Shown here: piece after piece, positions 39,072 through 48,927 of the stretch
How the letters are laid out: every line of letters starts with the position of its first letter
Numbering within the stretch: the first letter of the stretch is position 1
DNA from: Photobacterium sp. GJ3
Lineage (GTDB): Bacteria > Pseudomonadota > Gammaproteobacteria > Enterobacterales > Vibrionaceae
Length of the DNA stretch: 64,000 nt
Assembly: GCF_018199995.1 (NCBI RefSeq)
Contig: NZ_CP073578.1
Location: 744,001-808,000 of the forward strand
Direction of reading: 5' to 3'
The notes under the pieces: model-generated
What the model was told of the DNA's origin: nothing
What the model saw: only the letters and a program-made list of their open reading frames with translations
The model's database searches: none
Program-made: the position numbers and the translations under genes

Positions 39072-40237
39072 ATGAAAATCCTTGTAGACGAAAACATGCC
39101 TTATGCGGTGGAACTGTTCAGCCGACTGGGCGAAGTTATTGCCAAACCCGGTCGGACCCTGACTGCCGACGATCTGGTGGGTATCGATGGTCTGATGATC
39201 CGCTCGGTGACCCATGTCAATGCCGAACTGCTTGAGAAAGCGGATAACTTGAAATTCATTGGAACCGCAACTGCCGGGCAGGATCACATCGATCAGGCTG
39301 CCGTGGCAGAAAAGGGAATTGCGTACACTGCGGCACCGGGCTGTAACAAAGTCGGGGTGGCCGAGTATGTATTGAGCAGCCTGATGGTGCTGGGGCAGCA
39401 GCAGGGCTTTTCTATTTTCGACAAAACGGTTGGCATCATTGGCGCTGGCAACGTTGGGTCTTATCTGGCGAAATGTCTGGATGCGCTGGGCATTCGCTAT
39501 TATCTGAATGACCCTGTGCTGGAAGCGGCTGGCGATCCGCGTGAATTTCATACACTCGAGACATTGATTGAAGCATGTGATGTCATCACCGTGCACACAC
39601 CGCTGACCCGCTCGGGTGAGTATCCAACCCATCATCTGATTGATGCCGCTTTTCTGGGCCGCCTGAAAGACGGCGCGATTCTGATCAACGCTGCCCGGGG
39701 CCGATTGCGGATAATCAGGCGCTGAAAACAGCATTGCAGCAGTCGGTGTCCGGACAGGGCAAATCCCTGACGGCTGTGCTGGATGTGTTTGAACAGGAGC
39801 CGCTGGTGGATCGTGAACTGCTGCCATTGTTAGCGTTTGCAACTCCACATGTCGCCGGTTACGGTCTGGAAGGAAAAGCACGCGGTACGACCATGATCTT
39901 CAACAGTTTCTGTGAATTTCTGGGGCGGGACGATCGGGTTGAAGCGGCAGAGCTGCTGCCAGTTGCGCCTGTGCCTCATGTGCGCTTGAGCGAGACCTGG
40001 GATGAGCCGACGTTATTCAGTCTGATTCAGTTGATCTATGATGTCAGAAAAGATGACGCGTTGTTCCGCCGTAAGATGACAGCCGTGGATGATGCCGGGA
40101 TGGCTGCACAATTCGACAGGATGCGTAAAAATTACTGGGATCGCCGCGAATACAGTGCGGTGACGGTAGCAGGCCAGGGTCATTTTGGGTTAGAGTCGCT
40201 GGCTAAACTAGGTTTTACTGTTGAGGAAACACCATGA
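39072..40237 (+). pseudogene. pdxB: Erythronate-4-phosphate dehydrogenase PdxB, frameshifted
   Basis: Two frames together make one PdxB: 39072-39725 ([30 protein letters not shown] motif [13 protein letters not shown], ending in [13 protein letters not shown]) and, one base out of phase, the rest through [29 protein letters not shown] and a dimerisation end. Adding one C in the CCCGGGGCC run at 39694-39702 restores [15 protein letters not shown], the expected family sequence. PdxB oxidises 4-phosphoerythronate in the DXP-dependent pyridoxal phosphate pathway. Either a real recent mutation or a base missed in sequencing. The stop overlaps asd by 4 bases, as in an intact operon. Confidence 0.9.
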
Positions 40238-41247
40238 GTCAGGAATTTGATATTGCCATTCTGGGCGCAACCGGGGCCGTTGGGGAAACCATGGTTGAGG
40301 TGCTGGAGGCGCGAAACTTTCCTGTCCGCAACCTTTACCTGCTGGCTTCCGAACGAAGCGCAGGGAAGACCGTGCGATTTAAAGGCAAAAGTGTTCGGGT
40401 GACCAATGTTGAAGAATTTGACTGGTCTCAGGTGCAGATTGCACTCTTCTCGGCCGGGTCTGAAGCTTCTGAATACTGGGCCCCGATTGCTGCGGATGAG
40501 GGCGTTGTTGTCATCGACAATACATCGTGTTTCCGATACGACCCGGAAATTCCGCTGGTGGTGCCGGAAGTGAATCCGGAGGCGCTGGCCGATTTCCGTA
40601 ACCGCAATATTATCGCCAATCCAAATTGTTCCACGATTCAGATGCTGGTGGCCCTGAAGCCGATTCAGGATGCCTATGGCATTGATCGGATCAACGTGGC
40701 GACTTACCAGTCGGTGTCTGGCTCCGGCAAAAGCGGTATCGACGAACTGGCCGGTCAGACGGCCAAGCTACTGAACGGCATGCCGATTGAAAACAAAGCT
40801 TACCCGAAACAGATTGCGTTTAACTGTTTACCGCAGATCGATGTCTTTATGGACAACGGTTACACCAAAGAAGAAATGAAAATGGTGTGGGAAACACAGA
40901 AGATTCTGGGTGATGCCAATATTCGGGTGAACCCGACCTGTGTTCGTGTCCCGGTTTTCTACGGCCATGCAGAAGCCGTTCATGTCGAAACCTGCCAGCC
41001 GGTGGTTCTGGAAGAGGCAATCAGCCTGCTGGAAAATGCGGAAGGCATTGAAGTGTTCCATGGCACGGAATTCCCGACGCAGGTGGTGGATGCCAACGGT
41101 AAAGACCATGTGATGGTTGGCCGGATTCGTGAAGATATCAGCCACCCTTGTGGGCTGAATATGTGGATCGTGGCTGATAACGTGCGTAAAGGCGCAGCAA
41201 CCAACAGTGTCCAGATTGCCGAGAAACTGATTCAGGACTATCTGTAA
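40234..41247 (+). CDS. asd: Aspartate-semialdehyde dehydrogenase family protein
   Basis: 337 residues, ATGA overlap with pdxB. NADP motif [16 protein letters not shown], catalytic Cys132 in [23 protein letters not shown] and a [18 protein letters not shown]-terminus. This is the asd2/Usg-like branch found in Vibrionaceae between pdxB and fimV, and Vibrio carries this active type. Reaction: NADPH-dependent reduction of aspartyl phosphate in lysine, methionine, threonine and diaminopimelate synthesis. I am sure of the family, slightly less so that it is the main enzyme. Confidence 0.92.
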   Translation: MSQEFDIAILGATGAVGETMVEVLEARNFPVRNLYLLASERSAGKTVRFKGKSVRVTNVEEFDWSQVQIALFSAGSEASEYWAPIAADEGVVVIDNTSCFRYDPEIPLVVPEVNPEALADFRNRNIIANPNCSTIQMLVALKPIQDAYGIDRINVATYQSVSGSGKSGIDELAGQTAKLLNGMPIENKAYPKQIAFNCLPQIDVFMDNGYTKEEMKMVWETQKILGDANIRVNPTCVRVPVFYGHAEAVHVETCQPVVLEEAISLLENAEGIEVFHGTEFPTQVVDANGKDHVMVGRIREDISHPCGLNMWIVADNVRKGAATNSVQIAEKLIQDYL

Positions 41248-41262
41248 ACACCGTCCTGTGAA

Positions 41263-41294
41263 GGGGCAGCTCAGGTACGCCTGAAGCTGCCCTT
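41263..41294 (+). terminator. Terminator-like hairpin after asd, joined to a MITE
   Basis: GGGGCAGC-TCAGG pairs with CCTG-AAGCTGCCC around a TACG loop (41263-41292), an imperfect stem 15 bases beyond the asd stop. Only TT follows before the MITE-like repeat starts at 41295, so the normal T tract may have been displaced by the insertion. Confidence 0.6.
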
Positions 41295-41455
41295 ATACCA
41301 ATCGCAGTCAATCACTGGTCATCCTAGCTGGTTCAAATGTTCGATCACTGCTTTAGATTTTTTGATTGTAGAATCACGACTTATCTAAAAAATCTGCCTT
41401 GTTCTCAACCATTTTTCCTGCGCTATTTCTGATCATTGACTGACTTTGATTGGTT
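41295..41455. repeat. MITE-like palindromic repeat, copy 2
   Basis: 161 bases, aligning with copy 1 (28471-28632) end to end with about 10 substitutions and no obvious gap. Starts ATACCAATCGCAGTCAATC and ends TTTGATTGGTTT; the terminal inverted repeats and central near-palindrome are kept. It lies directly on the 3' side of the asd terminator hairpin and about 280 bases upstream of fimV. Same orientation as copy 1. Confidence 0.85.
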
Positions 41456-41737
41456 TATTTTATCCGGATGAGATGTTCAGTTCCCGAACCGTTCAAATAT
41501 ACCTGACGCCAATTTCTTGATCTTCACAGTAAAAGCTAGGCGTGATGATTGACATCATGCTGTAGCAGGCAACAATCACAATATTTGTTCAAAAGCCTGT
41601 GGTGATGCACTGTATGTTTAAGATTTCTGGCGACAGGCCGAAGCATTCCAGACAGACTGGCCCTGCCGAACCCTCCAATTTCGCAGTCCGGTCCACAGAC
41701 CTTAGTATTTTATCTCTGTCAGAGAGGACAGCAGGCA
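41456..41737. other. Leader and promoter region of fimV
   Basis: 282 bases between the repeat and fimV. An inverted repeat GCGTGATG/CATCATGC with a 5-base loop lies near 41540-41560. The purine-rich AGAGAGGACAG at about 41719-41729 supplies the ribosome site for the GTG start. No reading frame of interest. Confidence 0.5.
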
Positions 41738-44700
41738 GTGTCTGACTCATCAACTAAAATGAAACGCGTGATTTTACCGGTCGTTATCGCTTCGGCTGCA
41801 TTGCAATTGCCGGTAACCGTACAAGCCAACACGATTCGGATTATGGGCCCAACGGATGAAGTTGCAGAGCCTGCAACGCCGCCCAGCCGGACGACACAAG
41901 CATCGCAAACGACACCGTCATCGCAACCGGCACCGCAGCGTCCTGCCGTTTCTCAGCCCGCGAATCCTTCGCCGCGTGCGACTGCGCCTGCGACGCCCGT
42001 GCGCGCGCCAGCGAGTACGGCATCTCAGCCGAGCGCCCGTTCGGTGGGGATTTACGGCCCGACCGGTGAGAATGAAACGCTGTGGTCGATTGCGTCCCGC
42101 TATAAACCCAATGACAGTGTGACGATTTATCAGGTGCTTGGTGCGATTTTCCGGGCGAACCCAGGTGCATTTTCGGACAACAATATCCATGGTCTGATCC
42201 CGGGTAGCCGATTGAGAATGCCAACCATGGCACAGATTCGGGCGGAAAATTCTGATGTGATTCGGGATCGGGTTGAAGCCGATCTGAAACGCCGCGAGCT
42301 GGCCCGGGCAGCGAATGCATCCCGAACTGCGACGGCGCCGAAACCGGCACCGGAAGCAGCCCCCGAAGCCTCCGGTCAATCGGCAGCGCCGAAAGCCACC
42401 GCGCCAACGACACCATCAACACCCAAAGTGACTGCACCCGAGCAGAAGACAGCGACGGGTAACGTGACTTCCGGCAATTCAGCAACGTCATCGCAAACGC
42501 CGAAACAAGTCACATCGGTGGAGAGCGCTCCGTCTGCCTCGTCTCCGGTACTCACCAGTCAGCCGCTTGCCGCATCAGCGCTGAAAGATCAGCTGAATGC
42601 CTCTGATGAAGAGTTAGCGCAACTGCGTGAAAGTAATCATGTCCTGAAACTTCGCCTGGCTGAAATGCAACATGAAATTGGCGCGCTGAAGGAGCAATTG
42701 GCGGGGGACGATGAACTCCGCAATGAGATTCAGTCGTTCATTGAGCAGCAAAAAGCGGGTCAGCAAGAATCCAAGGGGCAGGCACCTGCGGAGCTGCCTC
42801 AGAACTGGCTTGATAAATTAGCCTCTAATCCGCTGGCACTCGCTGGTGCTGCGCTGATTCCGGGCACTTTAATTGCTGGTTTACTGGCATTTTTCCTTGG
42901 CCGCCGCCGGAAGCAGGAAGAAGAACCTGAACCAGCCGCTGAGCAGCCAGCGCAGGACACGCCGAAACCGATCGCGTCAGAGTTCGATGATGACGATGAA
43001 CCGCAATTGGGATTGGATGCTGAAAACAGCAGCCTGGATGAGTTGTTTGATGATCACTCGACGACGGATGATCCGGTGTTCTCGGATAATCTGTTTGATG
43101 ATAATGATGCCGATCTGGACGAGCTTGATCTGACGGATGGCCTGGATGATGCATTTGACAGTGATCTGCCGAAAAGTGATATCACGGTCAAAAACAATGA
43201 TGAAGCCATCGGGCTTCAGGACATGGAGCGTGCGCTGGATGAAATCGATCAGACGCCTGCCCGTGATACCGACAGCGAAAATGAAAGCCTGAGCGGTCTG
43301 TGGGACAAACCACTGAGTGCTCAGGAAGAAGAAGATACTGATTTCGATCTGGCCGTGGGGTTACAAACGGAAGTCCCTTTGCAGGCCAGTGCACCGCAAC
43401 CGGAACCGCAAGCCAGAACAGAATCTTTGGACGATCTGCTTGATGGTGTGGCAGATCAGAATGCAGACAGTATTGAACTGGGCATGCTGGATCAGGACAT
43501 TCTCAATGAACTGATGGACGACTTTGATCGTGAAAGTTCTGTCCTTGAGGAACCGCGTGCTGCGGTACCTGAAATGCCTGCAACTGAACCGGAAGCCGTG
43601 GAAAGTGAATGGGATGCCGATGATCTCATTGATGATTACAATCTGGATGCTAACAGCACTGAGTTGCTCGATGAACTGCTCGAAGAGAACGAATCAGAAC
43701 CTGAAACCAACATTGAATTGGATGAAAACAGCACGGCATTGCTGGATGAACTGATTGAGGAAGAGCCTGAGCAAGCGCCAGTTGAACTGGCGGAAGACAG
43801 TACTGAGTTACTGGATGAGTTGCTGGGCGAAGAGGCTCAGACCTATGACGATCCGGAGCTGGATAACGAAGAAGACAATCCTGATGTCTTTGATGAGTTA
43901 CTGACGGTAGAGAACGAAACCGCAGACAATTCCCAGCCCGACAGCGATGTGATGTCAGATCTGGATACAGAACTGGCCCCAGAACTGGATTCAGAACTGG
44001 ACTCAGAACTGGACTCAGAACTGGATTCGTTTGAGCCCTCGGATCTGGCTGAAAAGAAAACCGTCGATGAGTACTTAAATGCGCTGGATGAGGCAGAAGC
44101 TTCGGCTGCTCAATCTGCAGGGCAAGAGCCAGACGTTGAGGCTGAAATCGATGCGGCACCCGCGTTGACGGAAACAGAGACTGAACCGGATGCTTTGCTG
44201 GCGGATGTTGCACCAGCCATGGCCGGTGTGGCGCACATGGCTTCTGAAGAAACTGAGCTGCAAGGCGCGACAACGGATGCAGCACCTGAATCAGAAGCTG
44301 ATTCTGAAACTTCAGACGAAAGCGATGATGTTGAGACTCAGCCTGATGTCCTGGTTGAAGCGTCAGAGCCAGAAGTACCCGAGTTGTCATTTACGGCAGA
44401 AGCATCTGACGACAGGACTGAAGTACACGCAGAAGAAAATATTGATGCGATCGCGCAAGCGGATCTTGAGTCGGATTCAACGCCAGCGTCTGAACCAGAG
44501 TCAGAACTGATCTCAGAACAGGTTCCAGAACAGGAGCCAGAACTTGCTCCAGAATTGGATCCGGCGTTGGTCCCTGAAATGGCTGCCGAGCCAGAATCAG
44601 CAGCGCTTCCGGTGTCGTCTTCTGAACAGGAAGATGATGAGCGGACGCCGGTGCCTGAGCTGGATATGGCTGCGATGGATGATGCAGATGCCGAGAATTT

Positions 44701-46561
44701 GGCGCAAGCATTCTCAGAGCCGGTATCTGAAGCTGCTCAGCCTGTTCAGAGCGATATGGCAGATAATGCCACCGGGTCTGAAGACGATGAGGCAGCGCAG
44801 ACGGTTGCTGAGGCAACCGAAGTTGATGTTACTGAGGCTGATGCAACCGAGGCTGAAGTACCCCCTGAAGAAGCAGTTGAGCATACAGAGGTCCCAGAGC
44901 AGGAGTCAGTACAGGCGGATGCGCTGGATGAAGCGAAGCCCGAGCCGGATGCAGACTGGCAGCATGACAGTGAAGCCACCGAAGCACCGATCAATCAGAA
45001 CCGCTATTTAAGGGATTTCCCGGAATCAGAGCTGGGTGAAGCAGAGGAAGCGCCGGAAACAGAGACACCGGAAGCGACGCTGGATCCTGCCTGGGACGAA
45101 GCGGTTGCTGATCGGCAGACGCCGACCATGAATCTGGATGATTTTCCTGAGTTCGATGAGGAAGCGGCGTTACTGGATCCGGAAGCTGAGCCTTGGGAAG
45201 ACGGTGAGGATGACGGTACCCCGGAGTGGTCTGATGAAGAATCTCAGGCGGCAATGGCCCGTGTGTCCGAGCAATTACAACTGGCGGCGCAGGCAGCAGA
45301 GCCAAAATCGGAACTGACCGAGTCAGTTGAACAGCCTTCGTTGTCTGATGCGCCGCAGCCGGAAGTGATGCCAGAAGCGGCGCAGGAATCTGTTCAGGAA
45401 TCTGTTCAGGAATCTGTTCAGGAATCTGTTCAGGTTCCGATTCATGACAAACCCAAGTATGAGTATGCGGTGATCGATCCGCAAAGTCTGCCCGAGTTTG
45501 ACGAAGATGATGCACTTCACGCGTCGTTTGAAGAACAGATGGAACTTGAGCAGTATGAACAGGAAATGCAGCATGGCATTGCTGAGGCGGCGGCTGATAA
45601 TGTGGCGCCACAGCCACAGCCACAGCCACAGCCACAGCCACAGCCACAGGTTCAGTCAGCTCAGCCGGAACTCAGCGAAGAGCTGATCGATTCAGCGGGC
45701 CTGGATATGGCAGCTTTGCTGGCCGATCCGGACATGGATATACCAGCGATGACGGCGCACAATGACGTAGCGTCTGACAATGACTGGCCTTCTTTTGCTG
45801 CGCAGGATGGCGTTCAGAACCATGAGGCGGGCGACACGGATGTGTTGTCTGATACGTCGGAGCCTGTCACATCTGGGGTTGCAGAACCGACGGAATCGGT
45901 TGCGGAAGATGCCGTGGCAGTTCCGGAAACTGTGACTCAGGCTGAGACTGAATTACCGCTGGTATCTGAACCTGAAGTTCATGCTGAACCCGCAACAGAG
46001 GCACCTGCATTCGATGCACCAGCGCAGGGCGATGAGTTTGAGCATGAGCAATGGCTGTTGCATGAAAGCGTCCCGGCTTCTGAACTGGAAGAACAGGAAC
46101 TGACCCCGGAAGAGAATGAGATCTGGGGGACGGATATTCCTGAGCCTGAGCTGGAAAGTGAAGACTGGGGTGAGCAACCGCCTCTCTCTGAACAGCCGGA
46201 AACGGTCGAAGAAGATAAACAGGCGGACAGCCAGCTGGTCCAGACAAAGCATGAAAAAGAACCTTATATCAGCATTGATGAGCTGATGAAGGAACTGGAA
46301 GGGGAGTCTGACCCGGATCTGGATATGGCACCCCTGAAGCTGGATGTCGGTCTGGATGAATTTCCGGATGTTTTGGCGGGCATTGGTGAGTTGGATGTTG
46401 ACGGCGCCGGTGAGTATGCCAGCAAGCTGGATCTGGCGAAAGCCTATCTGGAGATGAGCGATATTGATGGGGCTTACTTCCTGCTGGAAGATGTCGCAGA
46501 GAACGGTGATGGTGATGTCAGCCGTGAAGCAGCCAACCTGCTGCTGAAACTGGATCGCTAA
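41738..46561 (+). CDS. fimV: FimV-like polar hub protein with LysM domain
   Basis: 1607 residues; GTG 41738 start, ATG 41759 (MKRVILPVV) is an alternative. Layout: signal-like N-terminus with VQANTIRIMGPT; a Pro/Thr/Ala linker; a LysM region (ENETLWSIASRYKPNDSVT, about residues 105-160); a second low-complexity linker; a coiled coil near 285-345; one membrane span near 366-388 (ALAGAALIPGTLIAGLLAF); about 1100 acidic residues with many short repeats; and the conserved C-terminal FimV helix (KLDLAKAYLEMSDIDGAYFLLEDV). Homologues (FimV, HubP) organise cell poles, flagella, type IV pili and chromosome origin. Opposite-strand frames are by-products of the repeats. Confidence 0.92.
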   Translation: MSDSSTKMKRVILPVVIASAALQLPVTVQANTIRIMGPTDEVAEPATPPSRTTQASQTTPSSQPAPQRPAVSQPANPSPRATAPATPVRAPASTASQPSARSVGIYGPTGENETLWSIASRYKPNDSVTIYQVLGAIFRANPGAFSDNNIHGLIPGSRLRMPTMAQIRAENSDVIRDRVEADLKRRELARAANASRTATAPKPAPEAAPEASGQSAAPKATAPTTPSTPKVTAPEQKTATGNVTSGNSATSSQTPKQVTSVESAPSASSPVLTSQPLAASALKDQLNASDEELAQLRESNHVLKLRLAEMQHEIGALKEQLAGDDELRNEIQSFIEQQKAGQQESKGQAPAELPQNWLDKLASNPLALAGAALIPGTLIAGLLAFFLGRRRKQEEEPEPAAEQPAQDTPKPIASEFDDDDEPQLGLDAENSSLDELFDDHSTTDDPVFSDNLFDDNDADLDELDLTDGLDDAFDSDLPKSDITVKNNDEAIGLQDMERALDEIDQTPARDTDSENESLSGLWDKPLSAQEEEDTDFDLAVGLQTEVPLQASAPQPEPQARTESLDDLLDGVADQNADSIELGMLDQDILNELMDDFDRESSVLEEPRAAVPEMPATEPEAVESEWDADDLIDDYNLDANSTELLDELLEENESEPETNIELDENSTALLDELIEEEPEQAPVELAEDSTELLDELLGEEAQTYDDPELDNEEDNPDVFDELLTVENETADNSQPDSDVMSDLDTELAPELDSELDSELDSELDSFEPSDLAEKKTVDEYLNALDEAEASAAQSAGQEPDVEAEIDAAPALTETETEPDALLADVAPAMAGVAHMASEETELQGATTDAAPESEADSETSDESDDVETQPDVLVEASEPEVPELSFTAEASDDRTEVHAEENIDAIAQADLESDSTPASEPESELISEQVPEQEPELAPELDPALVPEMAAEPESAALPVSSSEQEDDERTPVPELDMAAMDDADAENLAQAFSEPVSEAAQPVQSDMADNATGSEDDEAAQTVAEATEVDVTEADATEAEVPPEEAVEHTEVPEQESVQADALDEAKPEPDADWQHDSEATEAPINQNRYLRDFPESELGEAEEAPETETPEATLDPAWDEAVADRQTPTMNLDDFPEFDEEAALLDPEAEPWEDGEDDGTPEWSDEESQAAMARVSEQLQLAAQAAEPKSELTESVEQPSLSDAPQPEVMPEAAQESVQESVQESVQESVQVPIHDKPKYEYAVIDPQSLPEFDEDDALHASFEEQMELEQYEQEMQHGIAEAAADNVAPQPQPQPQPQPQPQVQSAQPELSEELIDSAGLDMAALLADPDMDIPAMTAHNDVASDNDWPSFAAQDGVQNHEAGDTDVLSDTSEPVTSGVAEPTESVAEDAVAVPETVTQAETELPLVSEPEVHAEPATEAPAFDAPAQGDEFEHEQWLLHESVPASELEEQELTPEENEIWGTDIPEPELESEDWGEQPPLSEQPETVEEDKQADSQLVQTKHEKEPYISIDELMKELEGESDPDLDMAPLKLDVGLDEFPDVLAGIGELDVDGAGEYASKLDLAKAYLEMSDIDGAYFLLEDVAENGDGDVSREAANLLLKLDR
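43982..44029 (+). repeat. 12-base tandem repeat in fimV (four ELDS units)
   Basis: Four copies of the unit GAACTGGACTCA with two C/T changes, encoding ELDS four times in a row. Likely to vary in copy number between strains. Confidence 0.85.
45383..45430 (+). repeat. 12-base tandem repeat in fimV (four units)
   Basis: Four perfect copies of CAGGAATCTGTT, encoding QESV repeats in the acidic region. Perfect identity implies recent slippage or amplification. Confidence 0.9.
45608..45649 (+). repeat. Hexanucleotide repeat in fimV (seven Pro-Gln units)
   Basis: Seven perfect copies of CCACAG, encoding seven Pro-Gln dipeptides. Copy changes would keep the frame, so length can vary without loss of function. 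Confidence 0.9.
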
Positions 46562-46583
46562 CTTCACTTCTCAACTGAACAGG

Positions 46584-46613
46584 AAGTCCGCAAGTGCGGA
46601 CTTCTTTTTTTTT
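46584..46613 (+). terminator. Intrinsic terminator of fimV
   Basis: AAGTCCGCA and TGCGGACTT form a 9-bp stem around AG, then a run of nine T. It lies 22 bases after the fimV stop and separates it from truA. Confidence 0.92.
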
Positions 46614-46687
46614 GTGCCTTTTTTTATAATCGCCGTTTGAATTTTCTGGGGCTGTCTGCTGGCAGCCCGTGACGTAAGAGTGTAACG

Positions 46688-47467
46688 ATGCGAATTGCCC
46701 TTGGGATTGAGTACGACGGAAGCCGCTATTATGGTTGGCAGCGTCAGCGGGATGTCGACAGTGTTCAGGGAAGACTGGAAGCCGCGCTGAGTAAAATTGC
46801 CAATCAGGACATTGAAGTCCAGTGTGCCGGTCGAACCGATGCCGGGGTGCACGGAACAGGTCAGGTGGTTCACTTCGACTGTGATGTGCCCCGTAAGCTG
46901 GTCGCCTGGACCATGGGCACCAATGCACATTTGCCCAAAGATATTGCGGTTCGCTGGGCGCATGAAGTCCCGGATGATTTTCATGCCCGATTCAGTGCAA
47001 CCGCACGTCGTTACCGGTATGTGATTTACAATCATGCGTTGCGTCCTGCGATTCTCAGCAGCGGGATCAGCCATTACCACGGTGAGCTGGATGCAGAAAA
47101 GATGCACGAAGCAGGGCAGTATCTGCTGGGTGAGAATGACTTCACTTCTTTCCGTGCCGTGTTTTGCCAGTCGCGCAGCCCGTGGCGGAATGTGATGCAT
47201 CTGAATGTCAGTCGCCAGGGACATTATGTGATCATCGATATCAAAGCCAATGCTTTTGTCCATCATATGGTCCGCAACATTACTGGCAGCCTGATTAAGG
47301 TCGGGCGCGGTGAAGAGAAGCCAGAGTGGATTCAGTGGTTGCTGGCTCAGAAAGATCGCACGTTGGCAGGCGCAACAGCCAAAGCGGAAGGCTTATATCT
47401 GGTTGAGGTGGATTACCCGGAAACTTACGCGTTACCCGTGGTTCCGGTGGGGCCGCTGTTTCTGTAA
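46688..47467 (+). CDS. truA: tRNA pseudouridine(38-40) synthase TruA
   Basis: 259 residues. Catalytic Asp in [19 protein letters not shown], plus [23 protein letters not shown] near the C-terminus, all typical. Isomerises uridines 38-40 in the anticodon arm. ATG 46688 follows a GTAAGAGTGTAACG leader with a weak ribosome site. The frame has the usual length. Confidence 0.96.
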   Translation: MRIALGIEYDGSRYYGWQRQRDVDSVQGRLEAALSKIANQDIEVQCAGRTDAGVHGTGQVVHFDCDVPRKLVAWTMGTNAHLPKDIAVRWAHEVPDDFHARFSATARRYRYVIYNHALRPAILSSGISHYHGELDAEKMHEAGQYLLGENDFTSFRAVFCQSRSPWRNVMHLNVSRQGHYVIIDIKANAFVHHMVRNITGSLIKVGRGEEKPEWIQWLLAQKDRTLAGATAKAEGLYLVEVDYPETYALPVVPVGPLFL

Positions 47468-47777
47468 AAGACGGGCGTCTGATGAACTGATCTGATGTTC
47501 GGTTCACATTGATTTACGAAAAAATATGCAGCTTCGTTCACACTGCAACCAAGACACACTAGAATTGAACAAAACTTCATCATTTGATGATTGGGGAACA
47601 GAAAACTGGTCGGGCAATTTTCTTGAGCTAAGATCCCGTTAACTGGTTATTTCCACAAGGTACTACCAGTTTTTTATCTACACTGACTCGAGTTTGTGTT
47701 TTAATTCCTGACTTGAAAATTATCGAATTGATTATCCTTTGCCTTCGGGCGTGGGAGTTGTAAATGAAAGGTCATTC
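47468..47777. other. Intergenic region between truA and accD
   Basis: 310 bases. A hairpin AACTGGT (47641-47647)/ACCAGTT (47665-47671) followed by T is possible but has a 17-base loop, so it is weak. Promoter elements for accD should be here; I cannot assign them. AAGG just upstream of ATG 47778 fixes the accD start. Confidence 0.45.
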
Positions 47778-48707
47778 ATGAGCTGGCTTGAAAAGATCCT
47801 CACAAAAAGCAACATTGTATCGTCTCGTAAAGCTTCCATTCCGGAAGGGGTGTGGACGAAATGTACCTCCTGTGAGCAGGTACTGTACTACGCAGACCTC
47901 GAGCGCAATCTGGAAGTTTGCCCGAAGTGTGATCATCACATGCGAATGAAAGCCCGTCGCCGTCTGGAAACCTTCCTGGATGAAGAAGGTCAGGTGGAGA
48001 TTGCTGCTGAACTCGAACCCAAAGATCACCTGAAATTCCGCGATTCAAAAAAATACAAAGACCGTATTACCGCAGCGCAGAAAACCAGTGGTGAAAAAGA
48101 CGCGCTGGTTGCGATGAAAGGCACACTGCTGCAACAGCCGATTGTGGCCTGCGCATTTGAATTCAGCTTTATGGGCGGTTCCATGGGCTCTGTGGTGGGT
48201 GCGAAGTTTGTCCGTGCGGTTGATGAAGCCATTGCTAACGATTGTGGTTTAGTGTGCTTCTCTGCCAGTGGTGGTGCCCGGATGCAGGAAGCGCTGATGT
48301 CGCTGATGCAAATGGCTAAAACCAGTGCAGCACTGGAACGTCTGTCTGCCAAAGGTCTGCCGTTTGTCTCTGTGCTGACGGATCCGACAATGGGCGGTGT
48401 GTCTGCCAGTCTGGCGATGCTGGGCGATATCAATATCGGTGAGCCGAAAGCATTGATTGGTTTCGCCGGTCAGCGCGTCATTGAGCAAACCGTGCGTGAA
48501 AAGCTGCCGGAAGGTTTCCAGCGCAGTGAGTTCCTGCTGGAGCATGGTGCAATTGATATGATTGTCGACCGCCGCGAAATGCGTCAGCGCATTGGTGGTT
48601 TGCTGGCGAAGATGACCAATACACCGTCTCCGCTGGTTGTCCCGGTTGTTCAGGAGCCTGTCGCAGATTCTGAAGCCGATGCAGAATCTGCTGAGGACAA
48701 GGCATAA
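47778..48707 (+). CDS. accD: Acetyl-CoA carboxylase carboxyltransferase beta subunit AccD
   Basis: 309 residues from ATG 47778 (MSWLEKIL), chosen over an upstream in-frame start because this matches the family. Zinc ribbon with CTSC and CPKC (four Cys near residues 28-50), then the crotonase-like carboxyltransferase domain with [14 protein letters not shown] and [15 protein letters not shown]. Works with AccA to carry CO2 from biotin to acetyl-CoA, first step of fatty-acid synthesis. A terminator follows. Confidence 0.97.
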   Translation: MSWLEKILTKSNIVSSRKASIPEGVWTKCTSCEQVLYYADLERNLEVCPKCDHHMRMKARRRLETFLDEEGQVEIAAELEPKDHLKFRDSKKYKDRITAAQKTSGEKDALVAMKGTLLQQPIVACAFEFSFMGGSMGSVVGAKFVRAVDEAIANDCGLVCFSASGGARMQEALMSLMQMAKTSAALERLSAKGLPFVSVLTDPTMGGVSASLAMLGDINIGEPKALIGFAGQRVIEQTVREKLPEGFQRSEFLLEHGAIDMIVDRREMRQRIGGLLAKMTNTPSPLVVPVVQEPVADSEADAESAEDKA

Positions 48708-48722
48708 GCCGATTCCCTTCTT

Positions 48723-48749
48723 AACGCCTGGCCTCTGCCAGGCGTTTTT
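48723..48749 (+). terminator. Intrinsic terminator of accD
   Basis: AACGCCTGGC and GCCAGGCGTT form a perfect 10-bp stem with loop CTCT and a T run, 16 bases after the stop. Confidence 0.92.
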
Positions 48750-48927
48750 CTTTCCGGAAGCCCGAGCAGGATGTCATGTCAGCGAACGGTGAAAACTGGT
48801 TGCTGGCTGTTCAATTTTGTCATTGTTCCACAATTCCGGCCTCCGATGACGCAGCAAGCATTAAATTTCGCCTGCTTCATGCTACATTATGCCCCATCTT
48901 CTTTATCAAATTAGTTAGTACGGTTAC

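Noticed and set aside
43650..45647. Several long minus-strand frames (over 200 residues) opposite fimV
   Set aside because: They arise from the repetitive GC-rich codons of the acidic region; they have no ribosome sites and no protein-like composition.
45383..45649. Regularly spaced repeats that might look like a CRISPR array
   Set aside because: Units are 12 and 6 bases, directly adjacent, and in frame with fimV; there are no spacers. No CRISPR array is seen anywhere in the window.
47641..47675. Hairpin with T run ahead of accD as a terminator of truA
   Set aside because: The loop is 17 bases long and the stem only 7, and it is 170 bases from the truA stop; too weak to list as a terminator.
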